Part shown: one piece after another, positions 43,133 through 52,227 of the stretch
Layout: each line of letters starts with the position of its first letter
Position numbering within the stretch: the first letter of the stretch is position 1
NCBI RefSeq assembly: GCF_002551815.1
Contig: NZ_NVPR01000167.1
Location: forward strand, 1-64,000
From: Bacillus sp. AFS098217
Lineage (GTDB): Bacteria; Bacillota; Bacilli; Bacillales; Bacillaceae_G
Direction of reading: 5' to 3'
DNA length: 64,000 bases
Notes under the pieces: generated by a model
What the model was told of the DNA's origin: nothing
The model's database searches: none
The model's input: the letters and a program-made list of their open reading frames with translations, nothing else
Made by a program: the position numbers and the translations under genes

Positions 43133-43517
43133 ATGGAAATGGTGATTTTTATAAATTCATTCAAGTCAATGTAATCACAAGCGAATCCAGACAAAATTAA
43201 AAGGCATAAGTCAGTACAATACCGAGCTCATCCTCAACAAGCTGCCTAACGGAATACCTGTCTAACTTTATGGGGGCACTTCATTGAGGGTGTCTTTTTT
43301 ACGACAAAAGCCGACTTGTATTTTTCTATTCGACGAATTGTGACAAAAAAGTTACAACTCTATTTGTTATGATGTTCCAGAAATCTTATATTTTATTATT
43401 CGAAGCGAGGTAGAAGAATGATGGTATGAATTTAGCCAAATTAGCTCATAGAGGCTCTGACAAAAAGAAGTATATTTAATACAAAGACTTGAAACGTTCG
43501 AAGAAGGGGAATAAGAC
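43133..43517. other. intergenic region
   Basis: GGGGGCACTTCATTGAGGGTG followed by TCTTTTTTA (about 43282-43311) may be a weak terminator of the ABC operon. A TATGAT near 43366 with TTGTGA far upstream is a poor promoter. No gene is seen. Confidence 0.3.
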
Positions 43518-44030
43518 ATGGAAACACAAGCCTATAAATATCCTAGACAAAAGATTAATGGGATTTGGTTAATAATTTCTGGAATAGCAACGTTTTTACT
43601 TTTAATAAAACATAACGGCTATCCAGATATTCGGCCTTTTATTATTGTTTATGCATTAGGTATGATTTGGCAACTAAACCCTAGAACCAGGAAGAAATTA
43701 GCAGTTGGTTCTGGAACAAAGGGGCAAAAAAAATGGTCTAATTTTTCAATGATTCTATTGACTATTTTAGTTGTTCCCATTTTTAATTTTTTTTCGGATG
43801 ATTATAGAATTTGCTGGTTATTAATTCTTTTAGCTGTAGGCATTCATTTTTTAACTTTCATTCCAGTACATGGGAAATTAATGCTTTTTCTAGCAATCAG
43901 TTTAACGATTAATGCAATCATAGGATTATACATTACTAACGTAAGTCTAGATGTCTTTTTTGTAATAGATGGCCTAATAAAAATTTTATTTGGTGGTATT
44001 TTTATTAGGTTAAGTCCTGTTAATTTTTAA
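43518..44030 (+). CDS. polytopic membrane protein of 170 residues
   Basis: ATG 43518 follows AAGGGGAA. Five or so hydrophobic segments: WLIISGIATFLLLI, FIIVYALGMIW, FSMILLTILVVPIFNFF, ICWLLILLAVGIHFLTF and LMLFLAISLTINAIIGLYI. A positively charged loop (PRTRKKLAVGSGTKGQKKW) separates the first two from the rest. The family is not firmly recognised (possibly DUF6609). It stands alone with a terminator at 44089. Confidence 0.6.
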   Translation: METQAYKYPRQKINGIWLIISGIATFLLLIKHNGYPDIRPFIIVYALGMIWQLNPRTRKKLAVGSGTKGQKKWSNFSMILLTILVVPIFNFFSDDYRICWLLILLAVGIHFLTFIPVHGKLMLFLAISLTINAIIGLYITNVSLDVFFVIDGLIKILFGGIFIRLSPVNF

Positions 44031-44088
44031 AAAATATGAGCTAGAAGGTGCAAAATTCACTTTTGCTAAGATGACTGGAAGTAATGTA

Positions 44089-44115
44089 AAGGGCTTGGAA
44101 CTCCAAGCTCTTTTA
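44089..44115 (+). terminator. Rho-independent terminator
   Basis: GGGCTTGG and CCAAGCTC enclose AACT and are followed by TTTTA. Confidence 0.7.
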
Positions 44116-44358
44116 TTGAGAATTGATATGTGAATTAACTAAGAAAAGATAGATTCATACGGTAGGGATTATATTGAGAAAAAAATCTTTCTTTTTGAAA
44201 TTAAAGATACATAAGTAATGCTTATCGAAAATCATAATTTATCAATATTTCACTTATTGTATTTGGCGATATAAAATGAAAGAGGATTTAGAAAGTGTTA
44301 AAAAAATTATTTGGTTATAGAAGAATTCAAATTTCAATTGATAATGGGAGTGGATTTT

Positions 44359-44721
44359 ATGATTCTTGGTTTGCATCACGCTCAGATAACTATTCCAAAA
44401 GGTGCTGAAGAAGAAGGGGAAAAATTTTATTGTGGAATTCTTGGTCTACCTAAGAAAGAAAAGCCCGAATCACTAAAGGGGCGTGGAGGATTTTGGTTAA
44501 AAGTCGGAGATAGAGATGTGCATATAGGTACAGAAGATGGTTTTGATCGATTAACAACAAAAGCTCATTTAGCTTATCAAGTGGAGGATGTATCATACTG
44601 GAGAAAGGTGTTAGAGCAAAATAACATTCAGATAATTGAAGGAGTACCAATATCAGGATTTGAACGTTTCGAGTTCAGAGACCCATTCGGAAACAGAGTG
44701 GAAATGATTCAAGAAATTTAG
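44359..44721 (+). CDS. VOC-family (glyoxalase/bleomycin-resistance-like) protein
   Basis: 120 residues from ATG 44359 (GGGAGTGG upstream). The VOC beta-alpha-beta-beta-beta modules are visible: LGLHHAQITIPKGAEEEGEK, FYCGILGLPKKEKPE, GRGGFWLKVGDRDVHIG, then AHLAYQVEDV and FRDPFGNRVEMIQ, which has the typical D-P-x-G-N-x-x-E end. The His at 5-6, the Glu near VEM and the His in DVHIG are candidate metal ligands. Small-molecule binding, or isomerase or dioxygenase activity, is likely. A strong terminator follows. Confidence 0.8.
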   Translation: MILGLHHAQITIPKGAEEEGEKFYCGILGLPKKEKPESLKGRGGFWLKVGDRDVHIGTEDGFDRLTTKAHLAYQVEDVSYWRKVLEQNNIQIIEGVPISGFERFEFRDPFGNRVEMIQEI

Positions 44722-44775
44722 TTACTCCATTAATTAAATTTGGTATTGATGAAGATAAATATAATTAAAAATAGA

Positions 44776-44808
44776 CAAAGAGCTTAGGGGGAATTTCTAA
44801 GCTCTTTG
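44776..44808. terminator. Rho-independent terminator
   Basis: CAAAGAGCTTAG pairs perfectly with CTAAGCTCTTTG across a nine-base loop, followed by TTGTG. Confidence 0.75.
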
Positions 44809-44862
44809 TTGTGATTTATACTGAGAATTCGTTTGATATTTAATTGCGATTTACGATGAGAA

Positions 44863-45333
44863 GTGGTACGTTTTTTATCGTTTTGCACCGCAAAAGTGAA
44901 CCCGTTAAAATTTTTTCAAAATGGTTTCTTTTTTTCGATTGTCAAATACGAAATTGAAGGGCATTTTTTAATCAATTTTTATTTTAAAGCTACAGAAAAA
45001 GAACGGAATGTTATCCTTCATTCTGATATAAGAGAATATTTTAATTCATATTGGTTTCTTGAGATGATTGGCTGGATTGGCAATTACAATATTAGCTTAT
45101 TTCCTGTAACACCAGGTATTGAACCTCATTTATTTACAAATTGTGTCCGAGATTATTTATCTCTTAAAAAGAGAGAAGAAATATATATCCCAATAGGATT
45201 TGAAAGTAGCGGGATGTTAATCCTTATGAACAATCGTACTGGAGAAATTGTTATTGAGGATTTTGAAACTGAAGAGTGTCGGTATCTCAGTACAAATTTA
45301 AAGGAACTCATTTCGGAAATAAGCTTCAAATGA
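44863..45333 (+). pseudogene. Syd/SUKH-2-like gene with a disrupted 5' end
   Basis: From about residue 50 the sequence is good Syd-like: HSDIREYFNSYWFLEMIGWI, ISLFPVTPGIEPHLF, IYIPIGFESSGMLILMNNRT and GEIVIEDFETEECRYLS, matching the intact protein at 52856. The first 50 residues (VVRFLSFCTAKVNPLKFFQN) do not match and seem to be a shifted frame; the expected EGEPDTEGYIFW region appears only as YEIEGHFLINFY. The start GTG 44863 lacks a site. Most likely a frameshifted immunity-type gene. Confidence 0.5.
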
Positions 45334-45370
45334 ACTTGGTATTAGTATATCTGTTAAGGGATGCGTGTTA

Positions 45371-46045
45371 ATGAAAGAGCTTTATCACTCTAAAAAGAAG
45401 AAAATTCGAGGTTGGAAACGACATAAGAGAAAGGTAGAAAGATGGAAGCAAAATGTAATCAACATACATATGAATTACATTCGTGAGCATCAAAGAGATT
45501 ACGCAAAATTGTGAATTCATCTCTTTTATTCTTTAGTCCGTAGAAACCCTCCTAATTGGTATAACCGTTTATTATTAAACGAAATGATAGATGTGTATCT
45601 AAACTGGTATGAAAAAATGACAATGGAAAATGAAAACTTTTACCTGGAAATTTGGTTATATGAACCAGACTTTATAAGTTCTCAAATTGTCGTTTCTTAC
45701 AAAGATTGTATAAATACTTACAATGATATCTTTGACAAAAAACTTACCACAAAGAAATTTCCATTTCATAAATATGAATCATTAAAGGATAAATTAGCTT
45801 TGTTTGATTGGGAAGCTCACATTGATGCCGAAATGTATTGGGATGAGGAACTAAAAGAAGATATAGTAACAGGCTTTAGAACAAAAAACGAGGTAAATGA
45901 AATAATAAATAAATCTTATAAAACCGAGAAGGTTAAACTCAGTTATGGAGATGACGTTCTTTATAAGGTTAATGTTGGGGAAGTTTGGTTGGGAACACAA
46001 AAAAAGGGAATCTCTCACAATAAAGGTGTTTGCCTATTTTTTTGA
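45371..46045 (+). pseudogene. unrecognised basic-start protein gene split by a TGA
   Basis: ATG 45371 (AAGGGATG upstream) encodes a basic 47-residue start (MKELYHSKKKKIRGWKRHKR, ...REHQRDYAKL), then TGA at 45512-45514. The same frame continues immediately IHLFYSLVRRNPPNWYNRLL and on to DVYLNWYEKMTMENENFYLE, ...VWLGTQKKG, ending at 46045. The TGA lies where a Trp codon (TGG) would fit. So this is one 224-codon gene with a nonsense mutation. I do not recognise the family; the place in the immunity array is its only context. Confidence 0.6.
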
Positions 46046-46378
46046 CCCAATTATCAACATTAAAAATTAATAGAGCCGTCTTTTTTGAAAGCTTTATACA
46101 AGAATGTATCCATACATATTTTATTAAGTGTGCTTTCTCAAAATTGGTCTTATTTACCGTATAAAGATCGCATATCTGCTATTTAGTCTAATACTTTATT
46201 TTGATAAAAACTTTCTTCACGAAATGAAACTTAGTCATTAGTCTAAATCTTTATTGTACTTAAAATAGAAAAATAAGAGTGGGAGAATCTAATTAGGTCA
46301 ACGATGTTTGATCTAAAACATTTTCATAACAGGACAGAAGGCATAAATACAATGGTCTAGGATGGCGGGAGGATTTAT
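46046..46378. other. intergenic region
   Basis: 333 bases of AT-rich DNA between the split gene and the DUF1444-like gene. I see no coding frame with a ribosome site and no terminator; a GGGAGG site at 46367-46372 belongs to the next gene. Confidence 0.4.
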
Positions 46379-46942
46379 ATAACGAAACAATTTTGTAAAG
46401 AAGCGATTGCATACTTAAAACCAGTAGTAAAAGAGAATCTTGATGAAGAGTGCCTTACTTTATCTGAAGAAGATAGTATGGTCCATACATTTTTCAATGA
46501 AGATTTAATGAGTACATTTTTAGTTGAAGATTACAAAAATGAACTTTTTCAATATGTTCAAAATAGGCATGTAACAGTAGAAGGATTAGATAAGGAGCAA
46601 TTATTAGAAATCGGGATAAATAATCTTTATAAATTAACAGATGAAAAAGAGCTTCGGGTTCACACATTAATGGAAGAGTGTTTTGCTTTAATTCTTGACG
46701 GAAATTTCGAAGCTAGTTTAATTGTTTTAGATGACTTATGGGAACATTCATTAAAACAATTCGTATCAAATGGCTATGCTGTTGCGATACCGGCAAGAGA
46801 TATTCTTGTCTTTTGTGATTGTAACGCTAGTAACGGAATTGAAAAAATGAAAAGTATAATAGAAAAGGTTTGGGAAGACGGTGATCATTTACTCGTTGAT
46901 AAAATTTTAGTGAGAAGTGAGGGAAAATGGAAATATTTATAA
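46379..46942 (+). CDS. DUF1444-like protein with apparent ATA start
   Basis: Up to 187 residues. From ATA 46379 the frame reads (I/M)TKQFCKEAIAYLKPVVKEN and on through MVHTFFNEDLMSTFLVEDYK to GNFEASLIVLDDLW, GYAVAIPARDILVFCDCNAS and IEKVWEDGDHLLVDKILVRS. The end recalls DUF1444 (VAIPARDxLxF). The perfect site GGGAGG at 46367-46372 sits six bases before ATA, exactly where ATG would be expected, while the first in-frame ATG (46478) has no site. Either ATG mutated to ATA and the gene is weakly expressed, or ATA/ATT is used. Immunity-type context. Confidence 0.5.
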   Translation: MTKQFCKEAIAYLKPVVKENLDEECLTLSEEDSMVHTFFNEDLMSTFLVEDYKNELFQYVQNRHVTVEGLDKEQLLEIGINNLYKLTDEKELRVHTLMEECFALILDGNFEASLIVLDDLWEHSLKQFVSNGYAVAIPARDILVFCDCNASNGIEKMKSIIEKVWEDGDHLLVDKILVRSEGKWKYL

Positions 46943-47076
46943 GTGATTCCAAACGCTTATAAATATAAGAGCTTTTCTTGATAAAAGAGAAGATGGATAT
47001 CATATTATTGTACATGATTATACAAAGAATCCATTTAAGAAGTGACTGGCATCATGATCGAATAAAAGACTAGGTA

Positions 47077-47151
47077 AATGGAAGTTATCATGTTACTGGG
47101 CTTAGTACAGAAGGAATAGACCGAAAAGGATTAACTTTAACACCTAAATAA
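47077..47151 (+). pseudogene. C-terminal peptide relic
   Basis: One frame reads NGSYHVTGLSTEGIDRKGLT before TAA 47149-47151, and just upstream another reads DGYHIIVHDYTKNPFKK. These look like the end of a decayed secreted or toxin-type protein. No start. Confidence 0.3.
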
Positions 47152-47161
47152 TGTGTGTAAG

Positions 47162-47187
47162 ACTCTTACTCTTGTAGGAGTTTTTTT
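47162..47187 (+). terminator. Rho-independent terminator
   Basis: ACTCTTAC pairs with GTAGGAGT (one G-T pair) around TCTT, followed by a T7 run. Confidence 0.6.
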
Positions 47188-47903
47188 AATTTTTATACAA
47201 AACTTAATAAAAATGATTTTCTTATAAAACGACAGTATACCATAATCGAATTATGGAATGTTATAATTTAGGGAAATATAGTTTCATGGTCTTACTATAT
47301 GAGTGAGAATTCAAATAGAGAGGTAAATACATGACAAATTGCTATTTTGAGTTTCTAATACACAAAGAAGCTCACTTTCATAAACTAAGAGAATTTTTTT
47401 ACAAGCTTAAGGAAGAGAAAGAAAAGGAGATGATAAATTCCAGTGATTCTATGTGGCTAGATTATTTTGAAGAAGATATATTAAAACAGTTTTGGTGGCC
47501 GACTGAAGAAGAATTATATAACTACTGGATTTTATGGGAACAAACCCCTGTTGAAGAACGTTTAAGGGAGCCTAAGCTTGTAACCCCATGGGATTTTGAA
47601 TCTATGATTGATGCGTTTGCTTGCGGAGAATATGAACTGATATCTTGTGAAAAGGCATCAAACAATATTGGAAGAATTGAATTTCATCCCTATGCATGGC
47701 CATATGGGGGCAGCGATGTGTTTAGAGCGTTGATTGCGTATAGTGGATTCAAAATTATCGATGAGAGCGTATAAGTAGAGAATAAATAATAGTTTGGGAG
47801 AAGTGAAAATGAAAGAAGAAATGAAGCAGTATTTTCACAAATTACTTAAGGCGTGGAAAGACTATAATCATTCATTACCAAAATATTTGTGGATAGAAGA
47901 AGC
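47180..47903 (+). repeat. 0.72-kb direct repeat, copy 1
   Basis: Nearly identical to 52228-52950. It contains the promoter region, the whole 147-residue gene and the first 32 codons of a syd gene. After 47903 (WIEEA) it switches to MFS-gene sequence, while copy 2 continues into an intact syd gene. Confidence 0.85.
47331..47774 (+). CDS. immunity-array protein of 147 residues, copy 1
   Basis: ATG 47331 with GAGAGG upstream. Soluble, acidic, aromatic-rich: MTNCYFEFLIHKEAHFHKLR, EEKEKEMINSSDSMWLDYFE, FWWPTEEELYNYWILWEQTP and PWDFESMIDAFACGEYELIS, ending GRIEFHPYAWPYGGSDVFRA. Differs from copy 2 (52378) at about 15 positions, all in conserved style, so both are probably functional. The family is not recognised. 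It precedes a syd-like gene in both copies (17 bases away), which suggests a two-gene immunity unit. Confidence 0.6.
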   Translation: MTNCYFEFLIHKEAHFHKLREFFYKLKEEKEKEMINSSDSMWLDYFEEDILKQFWWPTEEELYNYWILWEQTPVEERLREPKLVTPWDFESMIDAFACGEYELISCEKASNNIGRIEFHPYAWPYGGSDVFRALIAYSGFKIIDESV

Positions 47904-48513
47904 TGTTTTAATCATGGCAATTCTCGTTTTCATAAGATGTGAACCAGTATTTGTTTTTTACATTATGCAATTCTTATTAGCAGCTTGCTACACTGTTCTA
48001 CATTTATTAAGGAAGCATTCTGTAATCAGGATATACCATTTGTCATATCAAAAGCATCTTCATTAAATGAAGCAGTATCAATGGTAGGAACTGGTATTTC
48101 TAGGTTATTTCTAGTTAAATTTTCTTGAGCTACTAGTTTCTTTATTAATTCTGTAACATTTTTAGTTGCGGCTATTTTCTTTTCTTCCTTAAAAAGAATG
48201 AACCCTAAAAAAATAAAAAATACAAGAATATCCCACCTTGCAGAATTAATATCGGGATGGCATTTTATTAATCAAACAGAAGGAATAAAATACTTACTGT
48301 TTTTATTTATTTTGAATAGCATTAGTATACAAATGAAAACAACTTTATTATTACCTCTTGCAGAACAGTTTGAAGGAGGGAGCGGACTCTACTCAATATT
48401 TGAGATGGCATTTTCAGTAGGAGGGATTATAGCAGGTTTTATTGCTATCTATTTTGTAAAAAAGTTTAAACATAAAGTTATTTTTATTACGATGATGGGT
48501 ACAGTTCACTTAG
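47809..48513 (+). pseudogene. chimera: syd 5' end fused to an MFS gene fragment
   Basis: ATG 47809 starts as in the syd gene at 52856 (MKEEMKQYFHKLLKAWKDYN ... WIEEA) for 32 codons. From 47904 the sequence is a copy of the MFS gene at 13408 (parent bases about 13645-14250, LIMAILVFI...FYIMQFLLA...). It has a deletion of about 16 bases near 48000 and a stop at 48125-48127, then continues in frame MNPKKIKNTRISHLAELISG to about 48513. It is dead. The MFS and syd sequences come from two different loci, showing a recombination. Confidence 0.8.
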
Positions 48514-48738
48514 CGTATGGAAATCAGGATTTTAACTTCAAAAAAATGTTTTATTATATAAGATCAGCATTTTATCGGCAGAATCTGTTTCATTTTTGTA
48601 CATTTCTAGGAGATTTAACTAAATGACACAAACTGCATGTTTAGAAAGGTAAACAGAAATGCAATATTGCATAATACATTATTTTATCTTAATATAGTGT
48701 TATTATTTTGGATGGATTAGATAAACGGAGGAAATGGT

Positions 48739-51639
48739 ATGAAAAAGAAATCAAAATTTACTCAAATGATGCTCGGTATTAGTACAATGGCCTTATCATT
48801 TGGAGGTATTCAAACACAAGTGTCAGCGGAAGAAAACACACCTTATAATGTGTTGCAAAAGAAACCAATTGGGATAGAAACTTCAACAGATGAAATTGCA
48901 CATTCTACAATAGCAGACGAAATGTTGTCTTATGAAGAACGTTTAAAAGTAGGCAATTTTTCACAACGTCCAGCTAAGGCCGTGAAACGAGCAGCGGCAA
49001 AACAATATCAGCAAAAGTATTCTGTGGCAGAGCTGAATAGAATGAGTAATGACGAATTAATCAATACATTGGCAAATGTTAGTTGGGATCAAATCATAGA
49101 TTTAGGTCAATTTAATCAAGAAACAAAAGCGTTTTATCAAAATAAAGGGCGAATACAGGTTATTATTGATGAATTAGGTCGCCGCGGAAGCACATTTACA
49201 AAAGATGATACAAAAGGGATTGAGACGTTTGTTGAAGTATTATATTGCGGTTTTTATTTAGGCTTTAATAATAAAGAATTAGACTATTTAAATGAGCGAA
49301 GCTTCCATGATAAATGTTTACCGGCATTAAAAGCAATTGCAAAAAATCCGAATTTTAAACTTGGTACAGATAAACAGGATACAGTGGTATCTGCATACGG
49401 TAAATTAATTAGAAGTGCTTCTTGTGATGCTGAAACAGTTCAATATGCAGGGAATATATTAAAGCAGTATAACGATAATATTTCTGCATATATAAATGAC
49501 AAGAATAAAGGAGATGCTTTGTATAATCTTCTCCAAGCGATTGATGATGATATACAGTCTTACGTGAATGGTACAAGAAAAAAAGCGGATGAAACAATAT
49601 GGTATGGGAAAATTGATGGTTTTATAAATGAAATTAGTCGAATGGCTCTTCTAAATCATGTAACACCAGAAAATACCTGGTTAATTAATAATGGTGTTTA
49701 TTATACTGGTCGTTTCGGGAAATTCCATAGTAATCCAAATAAACCTTTAGAAGTACTTACACAAGCAATGCGTATGTATCCTCGTTTTAGTGAAGCTTAT
49801 TTTCATGCTGTACAAGAAATTGCAACAAACTATGGTGGAAAAGATTATTATGGAAATACAGTAGATTTAAAGAAAATCCGTGAAGAAGGCCAAAAGCAGT
49901 ACTTACCAAAAACGTATACATTCGATGACGGTGCTATTGTATTTAAAACAGGAGATAAAGTAACGGAAGAAAAGGTTAAGAGATTATATTGGGCTGCTAA
50001 AGAAGTAAAAGCGCAATATCATCGCGTAATTGGAAACGATGCAGCGTTAGAATCAGGGAAAGCTGATGATGTACTGACAATCGTTATTTATAATAATCCA
50101 GATGAATATAAAAAAAATAGCCAACTATATGGATATGATACGAATAATGGTGGAATTTACATTGAAAGCATTGGAACGTTCTTTACATTTGAACGTACAC
50201 CGCAGCAAAGTATTTATAGTTTAGAAGAATTGTTCCGTCATGAGTTTACACACTATTTACAGGGAAGATACGAAGTTTCAGGATCATGGGGACAAGGAGA
50301 AATGTATCAAGATCAACGTTTGACTTGGTTTGAAGAAGGAAATGCAGAATTTTTTGCGGGATCTACTCGTACGAATAATGTTGTTCCGCGCAAAAGTATA
50401 ATTAGCGGATTATCATCTGATCCTGCACAGCGTTATACAGCAGAACGAACATTATTTTCGAAATATGGAGACGGACCAGATAAATGGGACTTTTATAATT
50501 ATTCTTTTGCATTGCAGTCTTATTTATATACTCATCAATTTGAAACTTTCAATAGGATTCAAGATTTAATTCGTGCAAATGATGTGAATGGTTATGATGC
50601 ATATCGTGAAGCTTTAAGTAAGGATCCAAATTTAAATAAAGGATACCAAGACTATATGAAGCAGTTAGTTGATAATCAGGGTACATATAATACCCCGCAA
50701 GTATCAGATGATTATTTAGCTGACCATGCACCAAAGCCACTAGCTGAGGTAAAGAAAGACATTACAGATGTAGCAAAGATAAAAGATGCAACAATTACAA
50801 AGCATAAGTCTCAATTCTTTGACACGTTTACATTAGAAGGAACATATACGGGCGGCGTAACAAAAGGAGAATCTGAGGATTGGAAAACGATGAGCAAGAA
50901 AATCAATCAATCTTTAGAACAGTTAACGCAGAAAGAATGGAGCGGCTACAAAACAGTTACAGCGTATTTTGTCAATTATCGTGTGAATGCGAACAATCAA
51001 TTTGAATACGATATTGTATTCCATGGCGTTGCAACGGGAGAAGAAGAAAAACAGACGATTAAAGTAAATATGAATGGACCGTACAATGAGATAGTAAATG
51101 AAAAAGTTGAGTTTCATAGCGATGGTACAGAAAGCACAAGTGGAAAAATTGTTTCTTACCTCTGGGATTTTGGCGATGGTGCAACAAGTACAGAAGCAAA
51201 TCCTACTCATGTATATGGAAAAGAAGGAACATATAATGCAAAGCTAACAGTGAAAGATAATAAAGGAAAAGTAGGCCGAGCACAAACAACGGTTACCGTA
51301 AAAAAGGATGAGCCAGCAGGTCATAACTATCAAGAGGCAAAGGTACTTAGTTTTAATAAGCTTTCAAAAGGAAATATGGATCGACCTAATATGGCGTATA
51401 TGTACACATTCAATGTCACATCTCCAAAAGAAGTAGATATTTCTTTTATAGATGAACAGGGAATTGGGATACAATGGGATGTGTATCACGAATCAGATCT
51501 AGGAAATCCTGTCATTACGGGTCGAGCGGATGGAAATAATATAAAAGGGAAATTTGAAGCGAAACCTGGGAAGTATTACTTAGTTTCATTTTTTGAAGAG
51601 GAAAATAGAAATGGAACATATTCATTATTAGTAAAATAA
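48739..51639 (+). CDS. colA: secreted microbial collagenase (M9 family)
   Basis: 966 residues. Signal peptide about 1-30 (SFGGIQTQVSA). An M9 N-terminal helical domain (about 85-380) precedes the catalytic domain with HEFTH at 501-505 (zinc ligands H501, H505; catalytic E502) and the third ligand in WFEEGNAEFFAG (E533). A PKD domain follows at about 775-855 (YLWDFGDGATS) and a C-terminal PPC-type collagen-binding domain at 860-966. GGAGG precedes ATG 48739. The secreted enzyme degrades native collagen. It lies between the two direct repeats and could be lost with them. A terminator follows. Confidence 0.93.
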   Translation: MKKKSKFTQMMLGISTMALSFGGIQTQVSAEENTPYNVLQKKPIGIETSTDEIAHSTIADEMLSYEERLKVGNFSQRPAKAVKRAAAKQYQQKYSVAELNRMSNDELINTLANVSWDQIIDLGQFNQETKAFYQNKGRIQVIIDELGRRGSTFTKDDTKGIETFVEVLYCGFYLGFNNKELDYLNERSFHDKCLPALKAIAKNPNFKLGTDKQDTVVSAYGKLIRSASCDAETVQYAGNILKQYNDNISAYINDKNKGDALYNLLQAIDDDIQSYVNGTRKKADETIWYGKIDGFINEISRMALLNHVTPENTWLINNGVYYTGRFGKFHSNPNKPLEVLTQAMRMYPRFSEAYFHAVQEIATNYGGKDYYGNTVDLKKIREEGQKQYLPKTYTFDDGAIVFKTGDKVTEEKVKRLYWAAKEVKAQYHRVIGNDAALESGKADDVLTIVIYNNPDEYKKNSQLYGYDTNNGGIYIESIGTFFTFERTPQQSIYSLEELFRHEFTHYLQGRYEVSGSWGQGEMYQDQRLTWFEEGNAEFFAGSTRTNNVVPRKSIISGLSSDPAQRYTAERTLFSKYGDGPDKWDFYNYSFALQSYLYTHQFETFNRIQDLIRANDVNGYDAYREALSKDPNLNKGYQDYMKQLVDNQGTYNTPQVSDDYLADHAPKPLAEVKKDITDVAKIKDATITKHKSQFFDTFTLEGTYTGGVTKGESEDWKTMSKKINQSLEQLTQKEWSGYKTVTAYFVNYRVNANNQFEYDIVFHGVATGEEEKQTIKVNMNGPYNEIVNEKVEFHSDGTESTSGKIVSYLWDFGDGATSTEANPTHVYGKEGTYNAKLTVKDNKGKVGRAQTTVTVKKDEPAGHNYQEAKVLSFNKLSKGNMDRPNMAYMYTFNVTSPKEVDISFIDEQGIGIQWDVYHESDLGNPVITGRADGNNIKGKFEAKPGKYYLVSFFEEENRNGTYSLLVK

Positions 51640-51672
51640 ATCTATTTCCAATTTATAACTTTAATTTTTGGG

Positions 51673-51709
51673 AGGAGCCTGTCACTATGGCTCCTTCTGT
51701 TCTTTTTTT
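51673..51709 (+). terminator. terminator of the collagenase gene
   Basis: AGGAGCC and GGCTCCT enclose a nine-base loop and are followed by TCTGTTCTTTTTTT. Confidence 0.75.
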
Positions 51710-51798
51710 GAGGGTCTATCTAAGAGTTTTTTCCTAAGATGAAATGAATAAAAATTGCGGAAAATTAATCCTTGAAAGAGATGAAGCACACATATAAA

Positions 51799-51947
51799 GA
51801 GCCTGCCACATTGCCATCAAACTCAGAAATCTATTGTTCTCCAAAACGAAAAAAATAAACTGAATTCCCATGGATACCTATGAAAAAAAGAAGTTTTCGT
51901 TTTGGAGGCACTTCAAAATGTTAGCTTGATAGCGATGGGGTACCGCC
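51799..51947. repeat. 149-bp imperfect palindromic repeat (copy 2)
   Basis: Homologous to 5250-5401, with the same inner arms (CCAAAACGAAAA, TTTTCGTTTTGG) and the AGCTTGATAGCGATGG and CACATTGCCATCAA outer arms. It lies in the 738-base gap 51640-52377; the other part (51948-52227) has a GAGGTTTAGCCGAGATACG stretch faintly like one near 16700 and no gene. Confidence 0.7.
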
Positions 51948-52227
51948 AACCAAATGACATAAACCTCACGCTAATACATGTTATGGAAGTGGAAAATTAA
52001 ATTTTCCCTCGCTAGAGGTTTAGCCGAGATACGTGTAAAAGGAGTTTGTGTAGCAATGGAACAAACCCCTTTCTACGCTCTTAGATACCAGAAAATTCAA
52101 ATTTGTTCAAATGGTGTTCGAGGGATATTAGTGTGACATTCTTGAATCGCTACATCTAACCTTTAAAGGGTGCAAATAATTTTATAAATTTACAATTTCT
52201 TAATGATTAAAAAACTAAACATTTACA

